A DNA stretch of 64,000 nucleotides from Paraburkholderia humisilvae (GTDB lineage Bacteria; Pseudomonadota; Gammaproteobacteria; Burkholderiales; Burkholderiaceae), in the NCBI RefSeq assembly GCF_902859855.1, contig NZ_CADIKH010000014.1:1-64000 (forward strand), in the 5' to 3' direction. Positions 47,487 through 55,360 of the stretch are shown here, piece after piece. The notes beneath the pieces are model-generated. The model was not told the DNA's origin and did not search any database. It saw only the letters and a program-made list of their open reading frames with translations. Made by a program: the position numbers and the translations under genes. Within the stretch, counting starts at the first letter, position 1; the number at the start of each line of letters is the position of its first letter.

Positions 47487-48112
47487 CAGGCGTTTTCCAG
47501 CACGATGCCTTCGATGATGTTCGCCACATCCTCGCACTTGTCGGTGACCGCTTCGAGCAGTTCGTAGATGGCCTTCAGCTTGATCAGCGTCTTCACATCG
47601 TCTTCTTCGCGAAAGAGCTTCGACATCGCCGCGCGCAGCACACGGTCCGCTTCGGACTCGAGACGGTCGATGTCTTCGCATGCCTTCAGGATCATGCGCG
47701 CCTGCTTCATGTCCGGCAGCATCTCGACCGCCGCCTGCACGCGTTCGCAGCACGACGTGCAGATATGCGCGAGCTGGCTCGCCTCCGACGTCACAGCCTG
47801 CACGTCGTACAGCGAAATTGCAGTGGCGACGTCCTCCATCAGGTCGAGGATGTCGTCCATCGTGCCGATCAGTTTGTGGATTTCGTCGCGATCGAGCGGC
47901 GTGATGAAGGTTTTGTGCAGCAGGTCGATCGTTTCGTGCGTGAGCTTGTCGGCGGCTTTTTCGGCGGCCTGCACGTTCCGTTTGTGAATTTCCGCGTCGC
48001 CGAGATTGTCGATCAGCAGCTCAAGCTCATGGCTCGCCGAGACAATGTATTTCGCATGCGCATTGAAGATTTCGAAGAATTTGCCCTCGGTGGGCATGAA
48101 ACGACCGAACAT
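47486..48112 (-). CDS. DUF47 family PhoU-like Pit accessory protein
   Basis: Soluble helical-bundle protein related to PhoU, usually encoded with Pit and thought to restrain or tune the transporter. 208 residues. Family motifs: FFEIFNAHAKYIVSASHELE, AEKAADKLTHETIDLLHKTF, ITPLDRDEIHKLIGTMDDI and the final YELLEAVTDKCEDVANIIEG. First gene of the two-gene phosphate unit; a Pho-box-like palindrome lies about 55 bases upstream. Confidence 0.95.
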   Translation of the reverse strand: MFGRFMPTEGKFFEIFNAHAKYIVSASHELELLIDNLGDAEIHKRNVQAAEKAADKLTHETIDLLHKTFITPLDRDEIHKLIGTMDDILDLMEDVATAISLYDVQAVTSEASQLAHICTSCCERVQAAVEMLPDMKQARMILKACEDIDRLESEADRVLRAAMSKLFREEDDVKTLIKLKAIYELLEAVTDKCEDVANIIEGIVLENA

Positions 48113-48164
48113 TGGGTTCCTGAAGGAAGGCTATCGGACCGGTGACCGACAGATGGTACGAACG

Positions 48165-48195
48165 TATGACAGCGCGTCTGTCATAAATCCGACAT
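48165..48195. promoter_or_regulatory. Pho-box-like site upstream of DUF47-pit
   Basis: TATGACAG (48165-48172) and CTGTCATA (48178-48185) form an 8-bp inverted repeat. CTGTCAT continues on the plus strand as CTGTCATAAATCCGACAT, which fits the PhoB direct repeat (7/7 then 5/7, 11-base period). On the minus strand CTGTCAT precedes a TACCAT (48158-48153) that could be the -10 for DUF47-pit. Binding by PhoB is inference. Confidence 0.45.
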
Positions 48196-48248
48196 ATTGT
48201 ACCGCTCACGGAGCGTCGCGACACCGGCTTCGATGGCCTGCCGTGGCC

Positions 48249-50678
48249 CTACTCGCTGCCGTAGAAGGTCTGCGCGCCGGCAAAATTATCGAACTTCGTA
48301 TATTGGCCAATGAACGTGAGCCGAACGGGACCGATCGGGCCGTTACGCTGCTTGCCGATGATAATTTCGGCGGTGCCTTTGTCCGGGCTGTCCGGGTTAT
48401 AGACTTCGTCGCGATAGATAAACAGGATCACGTCGGCATCCTGCTCGATAGCGCCGGATTCGCGCAAATCGGACATGATCGGCCGCTTGTTCGGACGCTG
48501 TTCGAGACCGCGGTTGAGCTGAGACAGCGCAATGACCGGCACGTCGAGCTCTTTGGCAAGGCTCTTCAGCGAACGCGAGATTTCGGAAATTTCGGTTGCG
48601 CGGTTCTCGCCCGACGACGACGCGCTCATCAGCTGCAGGTAGTCGACGATGATCAGACCCAGCTTCCCACATTGCCGCGCGAGACGCCGCGCGCGCGAGC
48701 GCAATTCCATCGGATTCAGACCGCCGGTTTCGTCGATGAAGATCTGCGCTTCGCTCATTTTCTGCACGGCGTGCGTGAGCTTCGGCCAGTCTTCATCGGT
48801 GAGACGGCCGGTACGCATCCGGTGCTGATCGAGACGGCCGACCGAGCCGAGCATACGCATCGTCAACTGCGTGCCCGGCATTTCCATCGAAAACACCGCG
48901 ACCGGCAAACCGTACTCGACTGCGACGTATTCGCCGATGTTCATCGAGAAGGCGGTGTTATGGGTCACCACGTAGTCGTCGGTGATGTAGAGGCGCGACG
49001 GATGCGATACGGAGATGCATTGGGTAGCCGTCTGTCGGGTCGGTTCGATCGCGGCGATGACTGGCAGCTTGCGTCGCGCGCGCCCCGCCGTCAGCCGCGC
49101 ACGCTTGCCTTCGAACAGAAACAGGTTTTGCGGATCGGGGTGGCTGATCGTGCATTGATAGACCATTGCACCGGCCATGCTCACACCGTCACGGGTAAAA
49201 CGGCCCTGCTTCCCGGAAACTGTGCACCAACCGCCGAGCGAGCGCACCAATTCGCACACGTCACGCGCCAGATCCGGACTGGCGGTGGAGTAGCGCACCG
49301 TGCCCCATCCTTCAACCCAGCCATCGGTATCGAGCAGCCCACGGAGCAAATCAAGCCGCACCGATTTACTCGCATCGAGGTAGGGACGTGGAATGAACTT
49401 GTTATCGCTGGTCCGCCCCCACAACCCTAGCTGCTCGAGCGCCTGCCTGATTGGATTGACCGGCGCACGGGCTATTCCGCCTTCGGCCGGGCGCCGCTTG
49501 ATGCGCCAGTCGTAGCGGCCGGCCCGGCTGAGTTCGAGCACGCCGCCGACGCGCGTGCGCATCCGTTCCAGCGTTTCCTCGGCCTTCACGCTGAAGCGCA
49601 CCGCAGTGCCGCCGATCGCGCCATCGCCAAGCAACGCGCCGAGTACCCAGGCATCGACGGGCAACGCATCCTGATGACCGAAATCACCGCTCGGCATGTC
49701 GATCCATAAGCGGTTTCGATAGCGTTCGCGCGTCAGCAATGTGCGGATTTCCGCCGTGCTGAGAATGCGCGGCGTCGGCCAGTCGCGGTAATGAACGCAC
49801 CACAGATGTTCGTCGCAGCATTCGGCCGAGCGCCCATCGGAAAAGCTCAGGCGATACACCTGCCGCTCACCCTGCGGATAGCATCCCGTGACCATCGACG
49901 GCGCGCCGTCGACCGACGCGAGTGCGTCGCCGACCGCGAGTTCATCCATGCGCTTCCAGCCAGTCAGCGTCCTGACGCGCGCATCGAGCGGCTGCGCCTT
50001 GCCCATCGACGGTCTGCCCGCGACGATGATCAGTTCACCGCCATGCATGCCGGAGGTCATCCGGTCGAGGTCGACAAAACCGGTCGGCGTGCCGGTCACG
50101 TCGCTCGGGTTCGCGGTGTGATAGAGCGTGTCGATTCGCTCGACCACTTGCGTGAGCAGCGGCCCGATCTCGAGAAAACCTTGCGTGCCGCGCGCGCCGT
50201 CTTCGGCGATCGAAAATACTTTCGATTCCGCTTCGTCGAGCAGTTGGCGGACTTCCTTGCCTTGCGGATTGAAGGCATCCGCCGAAATTTCATCGGCCAC
50301 CGACACGAGCCGCCGCAGCACCGCGCGGTCGCGCACGATTTCCGCGTAGCGCCGGATATTCGCGGCGCTCGGCGTGTTTTGCGCGAGTGCGTTCAGATAC
50401 GCGAGGCCGCCGACCTCCTCCGCCTTGCCCGACGTGCTGAGCGCCTCGAACACCGTGACCACGTCGGCCGGACGCGTTGCCGCGATCAATCGGCCGATGT
50501 GTTCGTAGATGACCCGGTGGTCATAGCGGTAAAAATCGCTTTGCGACAGGAAGTCGGCAATGCGGTCCCATGCGGCGTTGTCGAGCAGCAGACCGCCGAG
50601 CACCGATTGCTCGGCCTCGATCGAATGCGGCGGGACTTTCAGCGACTCGATTTGGGGGTCTTTCGACGGTGCGTTCAT
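48249..50678 (-). CDS. dnaB: Replicative DNA helicase DnaB with in-frame intein
   Basis: Hexameric 5'-3' helicase of the replication fork. The precursor has 809 residues; removing the 347-residue intein leaves 462, the normal DnaB length. The N-terminal domain starts VPPHSIEAEQSVLGGLLLDN. The RecA-like domain has Walker A GRPSMGK-TA, split by the intein after Lys227, so ATP binding depends on splicing. After the intein come FSMEMPGTQLTMRMLGS, LGLIIVDYLQLMS and LSQLNRGLEQRPNKRP. It lies downstream of the ribosomal rpsF-priB-rpsR-rplI operon, beyond a terminator. Confidence 0.98.
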   Translation of the reverse strand: MNAPSKDPQIESLKVPPHSIEAEQSVLGGLLLDNAAWDRIADFLSQSDFYRYDHRVIYEHIGRLIAATRPADVVTVFEALSTSGKAEEVGGLAYLNALAQNTPSAANIRRYAEIVRDRAVLRRLVSVADEISADAFNPQGKEVRQLLDEAESKVFSIAEDGARGTQGFLEIGPLLTQVVERIDTLYHTANPSDVTGTPTGFVDLDRMTSGMHGGELIIVAGRPSMGKAQPLDARVRTLTGWKRMDELAVGDALASVDGAPSMVTGCYPQGERQVYRLSFSDGRSAECCDEHLWCVHYRDWPTPRILSTAEIRTLLTRERYRNRLWIDMPSGDFGHQDALPVDAWVLGALLGDGAIGGTAVRFSVKAEETLERMRTRVGGVLELSRAGRYDWRIKRRPAEGGIARAPVNPIRQALEQLGLWGRTSDNKFIPRPYLDASKSVRLDLLRGLLDTDGWVEGWGTVRYSTASPDLARDVCELVRSLGGWCTVSGKQGRFTRDGVSMAGAMVYQCTISHPDPQNLFLFEGKRARLTAGRARRKLPVIAAIEPTRQTATQCISVSHPSRLYITDDYVVTHNTAFSMNIGEYVAVEYGLPVAVFSMEMPGTQLTMRMLGSVGRLDQHRMRTGRLTDEDWPKLTHAVQKMSEAQIFIDETGGLNPMELRSRARRLARQCGKLGLIIVDYLQLMSASSSGENRATEISEISRSLKSLAKELDVPVIALSQLNRGLEQRPNKRPIMSDLRESGAIEQDADVILFIYRDEVYNPDSPDKGTAEIIIGKQRNGPIGPVRLTFIGQYTKFDNFAGAQTFYGSE
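48957..49997 (-). mobile_element. Class 3 intein with LAGLIDADG endonuclease in DnaB
   Basis: 347 residues between Lys227 and Thr575 of the DnaB precursor. The first residue is Ala, not Cys/Ser, so the usual first acyl shift is impossible. The class 3 triplet is present: Trp66 in block B (DEHLW), Cys327 in block F (TQCISVS) and Thr345 in block G (VVTHN), with penultimate His346, terminal Asn347 and +1 Thr. Two homing endonuclease motifs are present, LGALLGDGA (119-127) and LRGLLDTDG (218-226), both with their acidic residues, so the element may still be mobile. Its GC content is like the host gene. Confidence 0.93.
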
Positions 50679-50737
50679 GGGGTGGGATTATCGGGCAAAT
50701 GGACGCGCGCGCAAAGTTCACCGGCAGGCGCCGGGCA

Positions 50738-50770
50738 ATAAAAAAGCAGGGGCGGTTTCCCGGCCCCTGC
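50738..50770 (-). terminator. Intrinsic terminator of the rpsF-rplI operon
   Basis: On the minus strand the stem GCAGGGG/CCCCTGC (50770-50746) is followed by six Ts. A second hairpin, GCGCCAG/CTGGCGC (50775-50795), sits beside it with a T-run on the plus strand, so the block could stop both directions. It separates the ribosomal operon from dnaB. Confidence 0.85.
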
Positions 50771-50814
50771 CCTCGCGCCAGCGACTGCCTGGCGCTTTTT
50801 TCTGCATGCGGTGC

Positions 50815-51267
50815 TTAGACGTGCTCGCCGAGCACCGACACCGTCAAGTCGACATGAACGTCCGTGTGCAGCGAAACCTGCACCGGATGGTCGCCGACCA
50901 TCTTCAGCGGGCCTTCCGGCATGCGCACTTGCGCCTTTTCAACCGCGAAGCCTTGCTTGGTCAGCGTGTCGGCGATGTCCGCGTTCGTCACCGAGCCGAA
51001 CAGGCGGCCGTCGACGCCAGCCTTCTGGCTGATCTGAACCGTCAGACCGGCCATCTTTTCGCCGAGCGCCTGAGCGGCAGCCAGCTTTTCAGCCGCGACT
51101 TTTTCGAGTTCCGCGCGACGGACTTCGAATTCGGCGATCGCGTCCTTCGTCGCGCGGCGGGCGCGCTTGTTCGGGATCAGATAGTTACGTGCGTAGCCGT
51201 CCTTCACCTTGACGATATCGCCGAGGTTGCCCAGGTTGACGACTTTTTCGAGAAGAATGATCTGCAT
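50815..51267 (-). CDS. rplI: 50S ribosomal protein L9
   Basis: Large-subunit protein with two globular domains joined by a long helix. 150 residues. It starts MQIILLEKVVNLGNLGDIVK and has KDGYARNYLIPNKRARRAT, then the helix around 45-75 and the C-domain with LFGSVTNADIADTL. Last gene of rpsF-priB-rpsR-rplI. Confidence 0.99.
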   Translation of the reverse strand: MQIILLEKVVNLGNLGDIVKVKDGYARNYLIPNKRARRATKDAIAEFEVRRAELEKVAAEKLAAAQALGEKMAGLTVQISQKAGVDGRLFGSVTNADIADTLTKQGFAVEKAQVRMPEGPLKMVGDHPVQVSLHTDVHVDLTVSVLGEHV

Positions 51268-51295
51268 TCAAATGCTCCTTATGGCGCCGTCGGGT

Positions 51296-51571
51296 TTAGG
51301 CCTTGTGCTGGTCGGTGTACGGCATCAGCGCGAGGAAACGCGCGCGCTTGATCGCCGTATCCAGCTGGCGTTGATAGTGCGACTTCGTACCCGTGAGGCG
51401 CGCCGGCGTGATCTTGCCGTTTTCGCCGATGAAGTCCTTCAGCGTTTCGATATCTTTGTAGTCGATCTGTTCGACGCTGGCAGCCGTGAAACGGCAGAAC
51501 TTCTTGCGCTTGAAGAGCGGGTTTTGTTGCTGGCGACGCTTGTCGAATTTCTTACCAGTCGGGCGGGGCAT
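51296..51571 (-). CDS. rpsR: 30S ribosomal protein S18
   Basis: Small-subunit platform protein that pairs with S6. 91 residues, slightly longer than E. coli (75) through an N-terminal basic extension (MPRPTGKKFDKRRQQQNPLF). Core: FCRFTAASVEQIDYKDIETL and ITPARLTGTKSHYQRQL. It is 2 bases after priB and 28 before rplI. Confidence 0.99.
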   Translation of the reverse strand: MPRPTGKKFDKRRQQQNPLFKRKKFCRFTAASVEQIDYKDIETLKDFIGENGKITPARLTGTKSHYQRQLDTAIKRARFLALMPYTDQHKA

Positions 51572-51573
51572 GT

Positions 51574-51873
51574 TCAGTCCTTTCCTATGTCCTGCAAATC
51601 TGTGATGTGAAACACCAGAGTTCTCGCGTTGCGGCTTTTCTTCGCCAGGAAGCCGGTGAAGAGCGTTTCGACGCCCATCGCACAGCGTTCCAGCCTGCCG
51701 CTCGCTTCACCGGCTGCCACCGCGGGCATCGTCAGTTCAACCTGGCGGGCAATGCCCGCTTCGACGACTTCCGTACGGTGTTGCAACATGCAGCCTGCAA
51801 TCGGAACGCCGGCGGGGGTGTACCGCAACGGTTCGCGTTCGACGACGCTGGCTGTGAGTTGCAGCCGGTTCAC
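51574..51873 (-). CDS. priB: Primosomal replication protein N (PriB)
   Basis: Single-stranded-DNA-binding OB-fold protein that helps PriA restart stalled forks and reload DnaB. 99 residues, with MNRLQLTASVVEREPLRYTP at the start and GIARQVELTMPAVAAGE in the middle. In beta- and gammaproteobacteria it sits between rpsF and rpsR exactly as here; the next gene beyond the operon is its functional partner dnaB. Confidence 0.97.
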   Translation of the reverse strand: MNRLQLTASVVEREPLRYTPAGVPIAGCMLQHRTEVVEAGIARQVELTMPAVAAGEASGRLERCAMGVETLFTGFLAKKSRNARTLVFHITDLQDIGKD

Positions 51874-51890
51874 TCTGATGGCTTAGAGTC

Positions 51891-52265
51891 TTAAGCCTGC
51901 GCTTCGGACGGTTGCGTAGCAGCCGCCTTTTTGGCTTCTTCGCGCTGCACTTCCTTCATCATCGGCGACGGGCCGGATTCGGCCTTCTTCATCTTGACGA
52001 TCAGGTGGCGCAGCACCGCGTCGTTGAACTTGAACGCGTGCTCGAGTTCTTCGAGCGTGGTCTGGTCGCATTCGATGTTCATGCAGACGTAGTGAGCCTT
52101 CGCGAGTTTCTCGATCATGTAGGCCAGCTGGCGACGGCCCCAGTCTTCGATACGGTGGATCTGGCCGCCGTGCGACGTGATCGTGGACTTATACCGGTCG
52201 ATCATCGCGGGCACTTGCTCGCTTTGATCGGGGTGCACGATAAAGACGATTTCGTAATGACGCAT
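51891..52265 (-). CDS. rpsF: 30S ribosomal protein S6
   Basis: Small-subunit protein that pairs with S18. 124 residues from ATG 52265 (MRHYEIVFIVHPDQSEQVPA); the longer upstream frame is not homologous. Core: GGQIHRIEDWGRRQLAYMIE and HYVCMNIECDQTTLEELE. The C-terminus has the usual charged Ala/Lys-rich tail. First gene of the operon. Confidence 0.99.
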   Translation of the reverse strand: MRHYEIVFIVHPDQSEQVPAMIDRYKSTITSHGGQIHRIEDWGRRQLAYMIEKLAKAHYVCMNIECDQTTLEELEHAFKFNDAVLRHLIVKMKKAESGPSPMMKEVQREEAKKAAATQPSEAQA

Positions 52266-52459
52266 ACACACTCCTTGTGTTCTTGCAGCGCTTATGGATA
52301 TAAAGCCACCCGGGCGTCGAACCGGTGTGGCAAGTGAGAAGCCGGAAAGTGTAACCCGGATGGGGCGCGAACGCAATACCAAGTGCGTCCGATCGGGTTA
52401 TTTCGGTCTTGTTTTCAAGTATTTACGTCCGGCGCGCGCTCATCCTACACCCCGCACGC

Positions 52460-53473
52460 TCAACCGCCGCTCTGCAGCCGCGCGCGCAGCGCCGCCTCGA
52501 GCTGCGTCAGCGATTCCGGCGCCGCGTCGGTCACCGCCCACCACATCATCCCGGCATCGCGCCAGCGCGCCAGCGAGTAGCCGTCGCTCGTCAGCGACGG
52601 GCCGGGCGTGCCCGCCGCCGGGTCGTTGTCCGGAAACACATAGACATCGATCACGTGCTTCCGATGCATGTAGGTCAGCACGGCAACCCGCCGATGCCCG
52701 ACATAATCGAGCCGCCCGCCCGCCAGCGGAAAACCGCTCGAGGCGAGATCGACCACCGGCGGCGCATAGTCGATGCGGCCGTTGAACCACGGCTTCACCG
52801 TATGCTGGTCCGACGAGATCACGTCGATGTCGCGCCCCGAAATCTGCGCGCGCACGTGACTCGAGACCAGTTCGTCGACGAGCCCGGCCGGCGCGGCCGA
52901 ACGCTGCTGCGTGTAGATCACGCCGGCCGCGACCGCCGCGCACACCGCCAACGCCAGCGCGCCGCCGCGCCACGCGGCACCGGACGGTAGCGCCAGCGTC
53001 CCGGCACGACCCGAGCCGCCGAGGACCGGGCCGCGGGCGGTGTCGCGCGCGTCACCGTGAGCCGACCGCTTGCCGCGCAGAAAGTCGAGCCAGCGGTTTC
53101 TCGTCGGTGAATTGCGCCTGCCACCGCGCGCATCGTCGCGCGGGCTCTCCGAGGTTTGGTCCCGGGTTTGGTCGCGGGTGTGATCCCGATAATCGCCATG
53201 ATTCCGCTCTGCGGCGGATCGGCTGGTCTCCTCGCGCTGCGCAACGACGTCAGTCGCCGGCAGCGCCCCGATGATCCGCGCACGCAGGGCCTGCGGCGCG
53301 CGATGATATTGAGCCGCGGCGCGCACCGCGGCGCTCAGCGCGCGCACCGCTTCGCTTTCGCGCTGGCAGACCGCGCAGCCGTCGATATGCTGCTGCAGCG
53401 CGTGCGCATCGGGCGGCGAGAGTTCCCGGTCGACGTTCGCGTCGATCAGCGGGCGTGCGTCGTTACAGTCCAT
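52460..53473 (-). CDS. Membrane anti-sigma factor with zinc-finger domain
   Basis: Partner of the adjacent ECF sigma factor. 337 residues from ATG 53473, overlapping the sigma gene by 11 bases. The N-terminal anti-sigma zinc finger is HIDGCAVC (His29, Cys33, Cys36) with Cys3 as fourth ligand. A linker with the repeat RDHTRDQTRDQT leads to one membrane helix at about 168-187. The periplasmic domain (190-337) resembles the C-terminal sensor domain of Burkholderia anti-sigma proteins and ends in DAGMMWWAVTDA. The signal it senses is unknown; the divergent periplasmic proteins suggest envelope or copper/redox stress. Confidence 0.88.
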   Translation of the reverse strand: MDCNDARPLIDANVDRELSPPDAHALQQHIDGCAVCQRESEAVRALSAAVRAAAQYHRAPQALRARIIGALPATDVVAQREETSRSAAERNHGDYRDHTRDQTRDQTSESPRDDARGGRRNSPTRNRWLDFLRGKRSAHGDARDTARGPVLGGSGRAGTLALPSGAAWRGGALALAVCAAVAAGVIYTQQRSAAPAGLVDELVSSHVRAQISGRDIDVISSDQHTVKPWFNGRIDYAPPVVDLASSGFPLAGGRLDYVGHRRVAVLTYMHRKHVIDVYVFPDNDPAAGTPGPSLTSDGYSLARWRDAGMMWWAVTDAAPESLTQLEAALRARLQSGG

Positions 53474-54308
53474 CTGGGCTCTCCTGAGCGATACCGCCCG
53501 ACGTCGCGCCGGGATTGCGTGGCGATGATCCGGACGGGTTACCGGCCGGCGGGTGCTCGCCGCTCCGGTTGGCAAGCGCGGACGGCGGCAGCCCGCCGGG
53601 CGGCGGCATCGAACCCGGCGCCCCGGCTGGAGCCGCGGCGGATACGCCAGCCGCACTGGCCCCGCAGCGCTTGTCGCGGACGCCGCGCCCGTCTGCCGCG
53701 GCCGTACCCGCGCTCATGCCCGCCGCGGACCCGCGCGACGGCGCCGGCTTGCCCGCTGCCCGCGCCTGCATTGACGCGAGCGACTCCGCGAGCCGCCGCC
53801 GCCCGCGCGCAAGACGCGACATCACCGTGCCCACCGGCAAATCGGCAATCGTCGCAATCTCGCGATAACTGAGCTCCTCCAGTTCGCGCAGCACCATCAC
53901 CTCGCGATACTCGGCCGGTAACTGCTCGAGCGCCGCATGCACGAGCCGAGCGTCCTGTTCGCGGATCATCAGCGTCTCGGGGTCGGCGTTCGCCTCGCTC
54001 CACCCTTCGAAGGTCCGGTCGTCGAGGTTCTCGTCGAACTCGACCGAATGACGCGACATCTCGCGCTTTTGCCATTCGGTGTACCAGGTGCGCCGCACGA
54101 TTGTCAGCAGCCACGGCCGCGCGTTGTCGCCGTGGAACATATCGAAGTAGCGGAATGCGCGGATATACGCGTCCTGCACGATGTCTTCGGCATCGTTCGG
54201 ATTGCCGCACAACCAGCGCGCAAGGTTAAAGGCCGCATCGAGATGCGGCAGCGCCATCTGTTGAAAGCGGGCGCTGCGCTGTGCGGCATCACTGTCGGTT
54301 TCAATCAC
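53463..54308 (-). CDS. ECF RNA polymerase sigma factor with long C-terminal extension
   Basis: Group 4 sigma factor. 281 residues, against 180-200 for the family. Region 2 covers about 20-90 (NPNDAEDIVQDAYIRAFRYF, WLLTIVRRTWYTEW) and region 4 about 130-172 (LPAEYREVMVLRELEELSYR, then DLPVGTVMSRLARGRRRL). From about 182 to the end it is Gly/Ala/Pro/Ser low complexity that runs into the anti-sigma start, as if an ancestral stop had been lost. Divergent from the phosphoesterase gene; the shared spacer holds matching promoter elements on both strands, so it should activate both units. Confidence 0.9.
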   Translation of the reverse strand: MIETDSDAAQRSARFQQMALPHLDAAFNLARWLCGNPNDAEDIVQDAYIRAFRYFDMFHGDNARPWLLTIVRRTWYTEWQKREMSRHSVEFDENLDDRTFEGWSEANADPETLMIREQDARLVHAALEQLPAEYREVMVLRELEELSYREIATIADLPVGTVMSRLARGRRRLAESLASMQARAAGKPAPSRGSAAGMSAGTAAADGRGVRDKRCGASAAGVSAAAPAGAPGSMPPPGGLPPSALANRSGEHPPAGNPSGSSPRNPGATSGGIAQESPDGL

Positions 54309-54337
54309 CGGAGCCCTCCGAACGTTACCGCTGCTGT

Positions 54338-54364
54338 ACCGGCTACGCGACGAGTTTATTCCCG
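54338..54364 (-). promoter_or_regulatory. ECF-dependent promoter of the sigma/anti-sigma operon
   Basis: CGGGAATAAA (minus strand, 54364-54355), 12 bases, then CCGGT (54342-54338). The sigma factor ATG follows 30 bases on. Identical element and spacing to the divergent promoter at 54393-54419. Confidence 0.72.
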
Positions 54365-54392
54365 CTGCAGGCGTCGTTCATCAAAAATTAAA

Positions 54393-54419
54393 CGGGAATA
54401 AAAGACCCGCGCGCCCGGT
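54393..54419 (+). promoter_or_regulatory. ECF-dependent promoter of the phosphoesterase/cupredoxin operon
   Basis: CGGGAATAAA (54393-54402), 12 bases, then CCGGT (54415-54419), 36 bases before the ATG at 54455. GGGAATAAA-like -35 elements are typical of ECF sigma promoters. Confidence 0.72.
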
Positions 54420-54454
54420 TCGACAGGCAGACCCCCACACTGCGAGGAGCGAGC

Positions 54455-55351
54455 ATGTCATCCACCCTTGGTCATCTGAAACGGCGCGATTTCCTGAAGC
54501 TGGCCGCGGTCGGCGGCGCGGCGTTCGCATCGGCGCTGCCCGGCTTCACCTACGGACGCGATCAGGACTTTTACTTCGTGCAACTATCGGACGCGCACTG
54601 GGGCTTCGAAGGCCCAGCGGTCAATCCGGATGCGAAAGGCACGCTGCCCAAGGCGATCGCGGCCGTCAACGCACTGCCGGCCAAGCCGGACTTCGTGATC
54701 TTCACCGGCGACCTGACGCATACGACCGACGACCCGATGCTGCGCCGCGAACGGATGAAGCAGTTCGCCGCGATCGTCGGCGCACTGAACGTGAAGCCGC
54801 TCTATCTGATGCCCGGCGAACACGACGCGAGCCTCGATGCGGGCGCCGCGTACAAGGAGAACTTCGGCCCGACCCACTACACGTTCGATCACAAGGGCGT
54901 GCATTTCATCACGCTCGACAACGTGTCGGACCCGGCCGGCCGCGTCGGCGCCGAGCAGATCGCGTGGCTCGCCGCCGATATCGACAAACAGCCGCAGGAC
55001 GCGCGCATCGTCGTCTTCACGCACCGGCCGCTGTTCGATCTTGCACCGCAATGGGACTGGGCGACGCGCGACGGCGCGCAGGTGATCGACGTGCTGACGC
55101 GCAGGCAGAACGTGACGGTCTTCTACGGCCATATCCATCAGGAACACCACACGATGACCGGCAACATCGCGCATCACGCGGCGCGCTCGCTGATGTTCCC
55201 GCTGCCCGCGCCCGGCTCGCAGGAAAAACGGCTGCCGGTGCCGTGGGATGCCGCGGCGCCGTATCGCGGACTGGGCTGGAGACAGGTCGACGTGAACACG
55301 CAGCCGCGCTCGTTTGCCCTGAACGAAATGCCGATCCGCAACATTTCCTGA
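54455..55351 (+). CDS. Tat-exported metallophosphoesterase
   Basis: Calcineurin-type phosphoesterase of the periplasm, substrate unknown. 298 residues. The N-terminus has a twin-arginine signal (KRRDFLKLAAVGGAAFASAL). Metal ligands: Asp46/His48 in LSDAHWG, TGDLTH, GEHD (the GNHE position), FTHRPL and YGHIH. All family ligands are present, so it should be active. First of two genes under the ECF promoter; nine bases before the cupredoxin gene. Related Burkholderia operons pair the same four genes. Confidence 0.92.
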   Translation: MSSTLGHLKRRDFLKLAAVGGAAFASALPGFTYGRDQDFYFVQLSDAHWGFEGPAVNPDAKGTLPKAIAAVNALPAKPDFVIFTGDLTHTTDDPMLRRERMKQFAAIVGALNVKPLYLMPGEHDASLDAGAAYKENFGPTHYTFDHKGVHFITLDNVSDPAGRVGAEQIAWLAADIDKQPQDARIVVFTHRPLFDLAPQWDWATRDGAQVIDVLTRRQNVTVFYGHIHQEHHTMTGNIAHHAARSLMFPLPAPGSQEKRLPVPWDAAAPYRGLGWRQVDVNTQPRSFALNEMPIRNIS

Positions 55352-55360
55352 GGACGCGCG

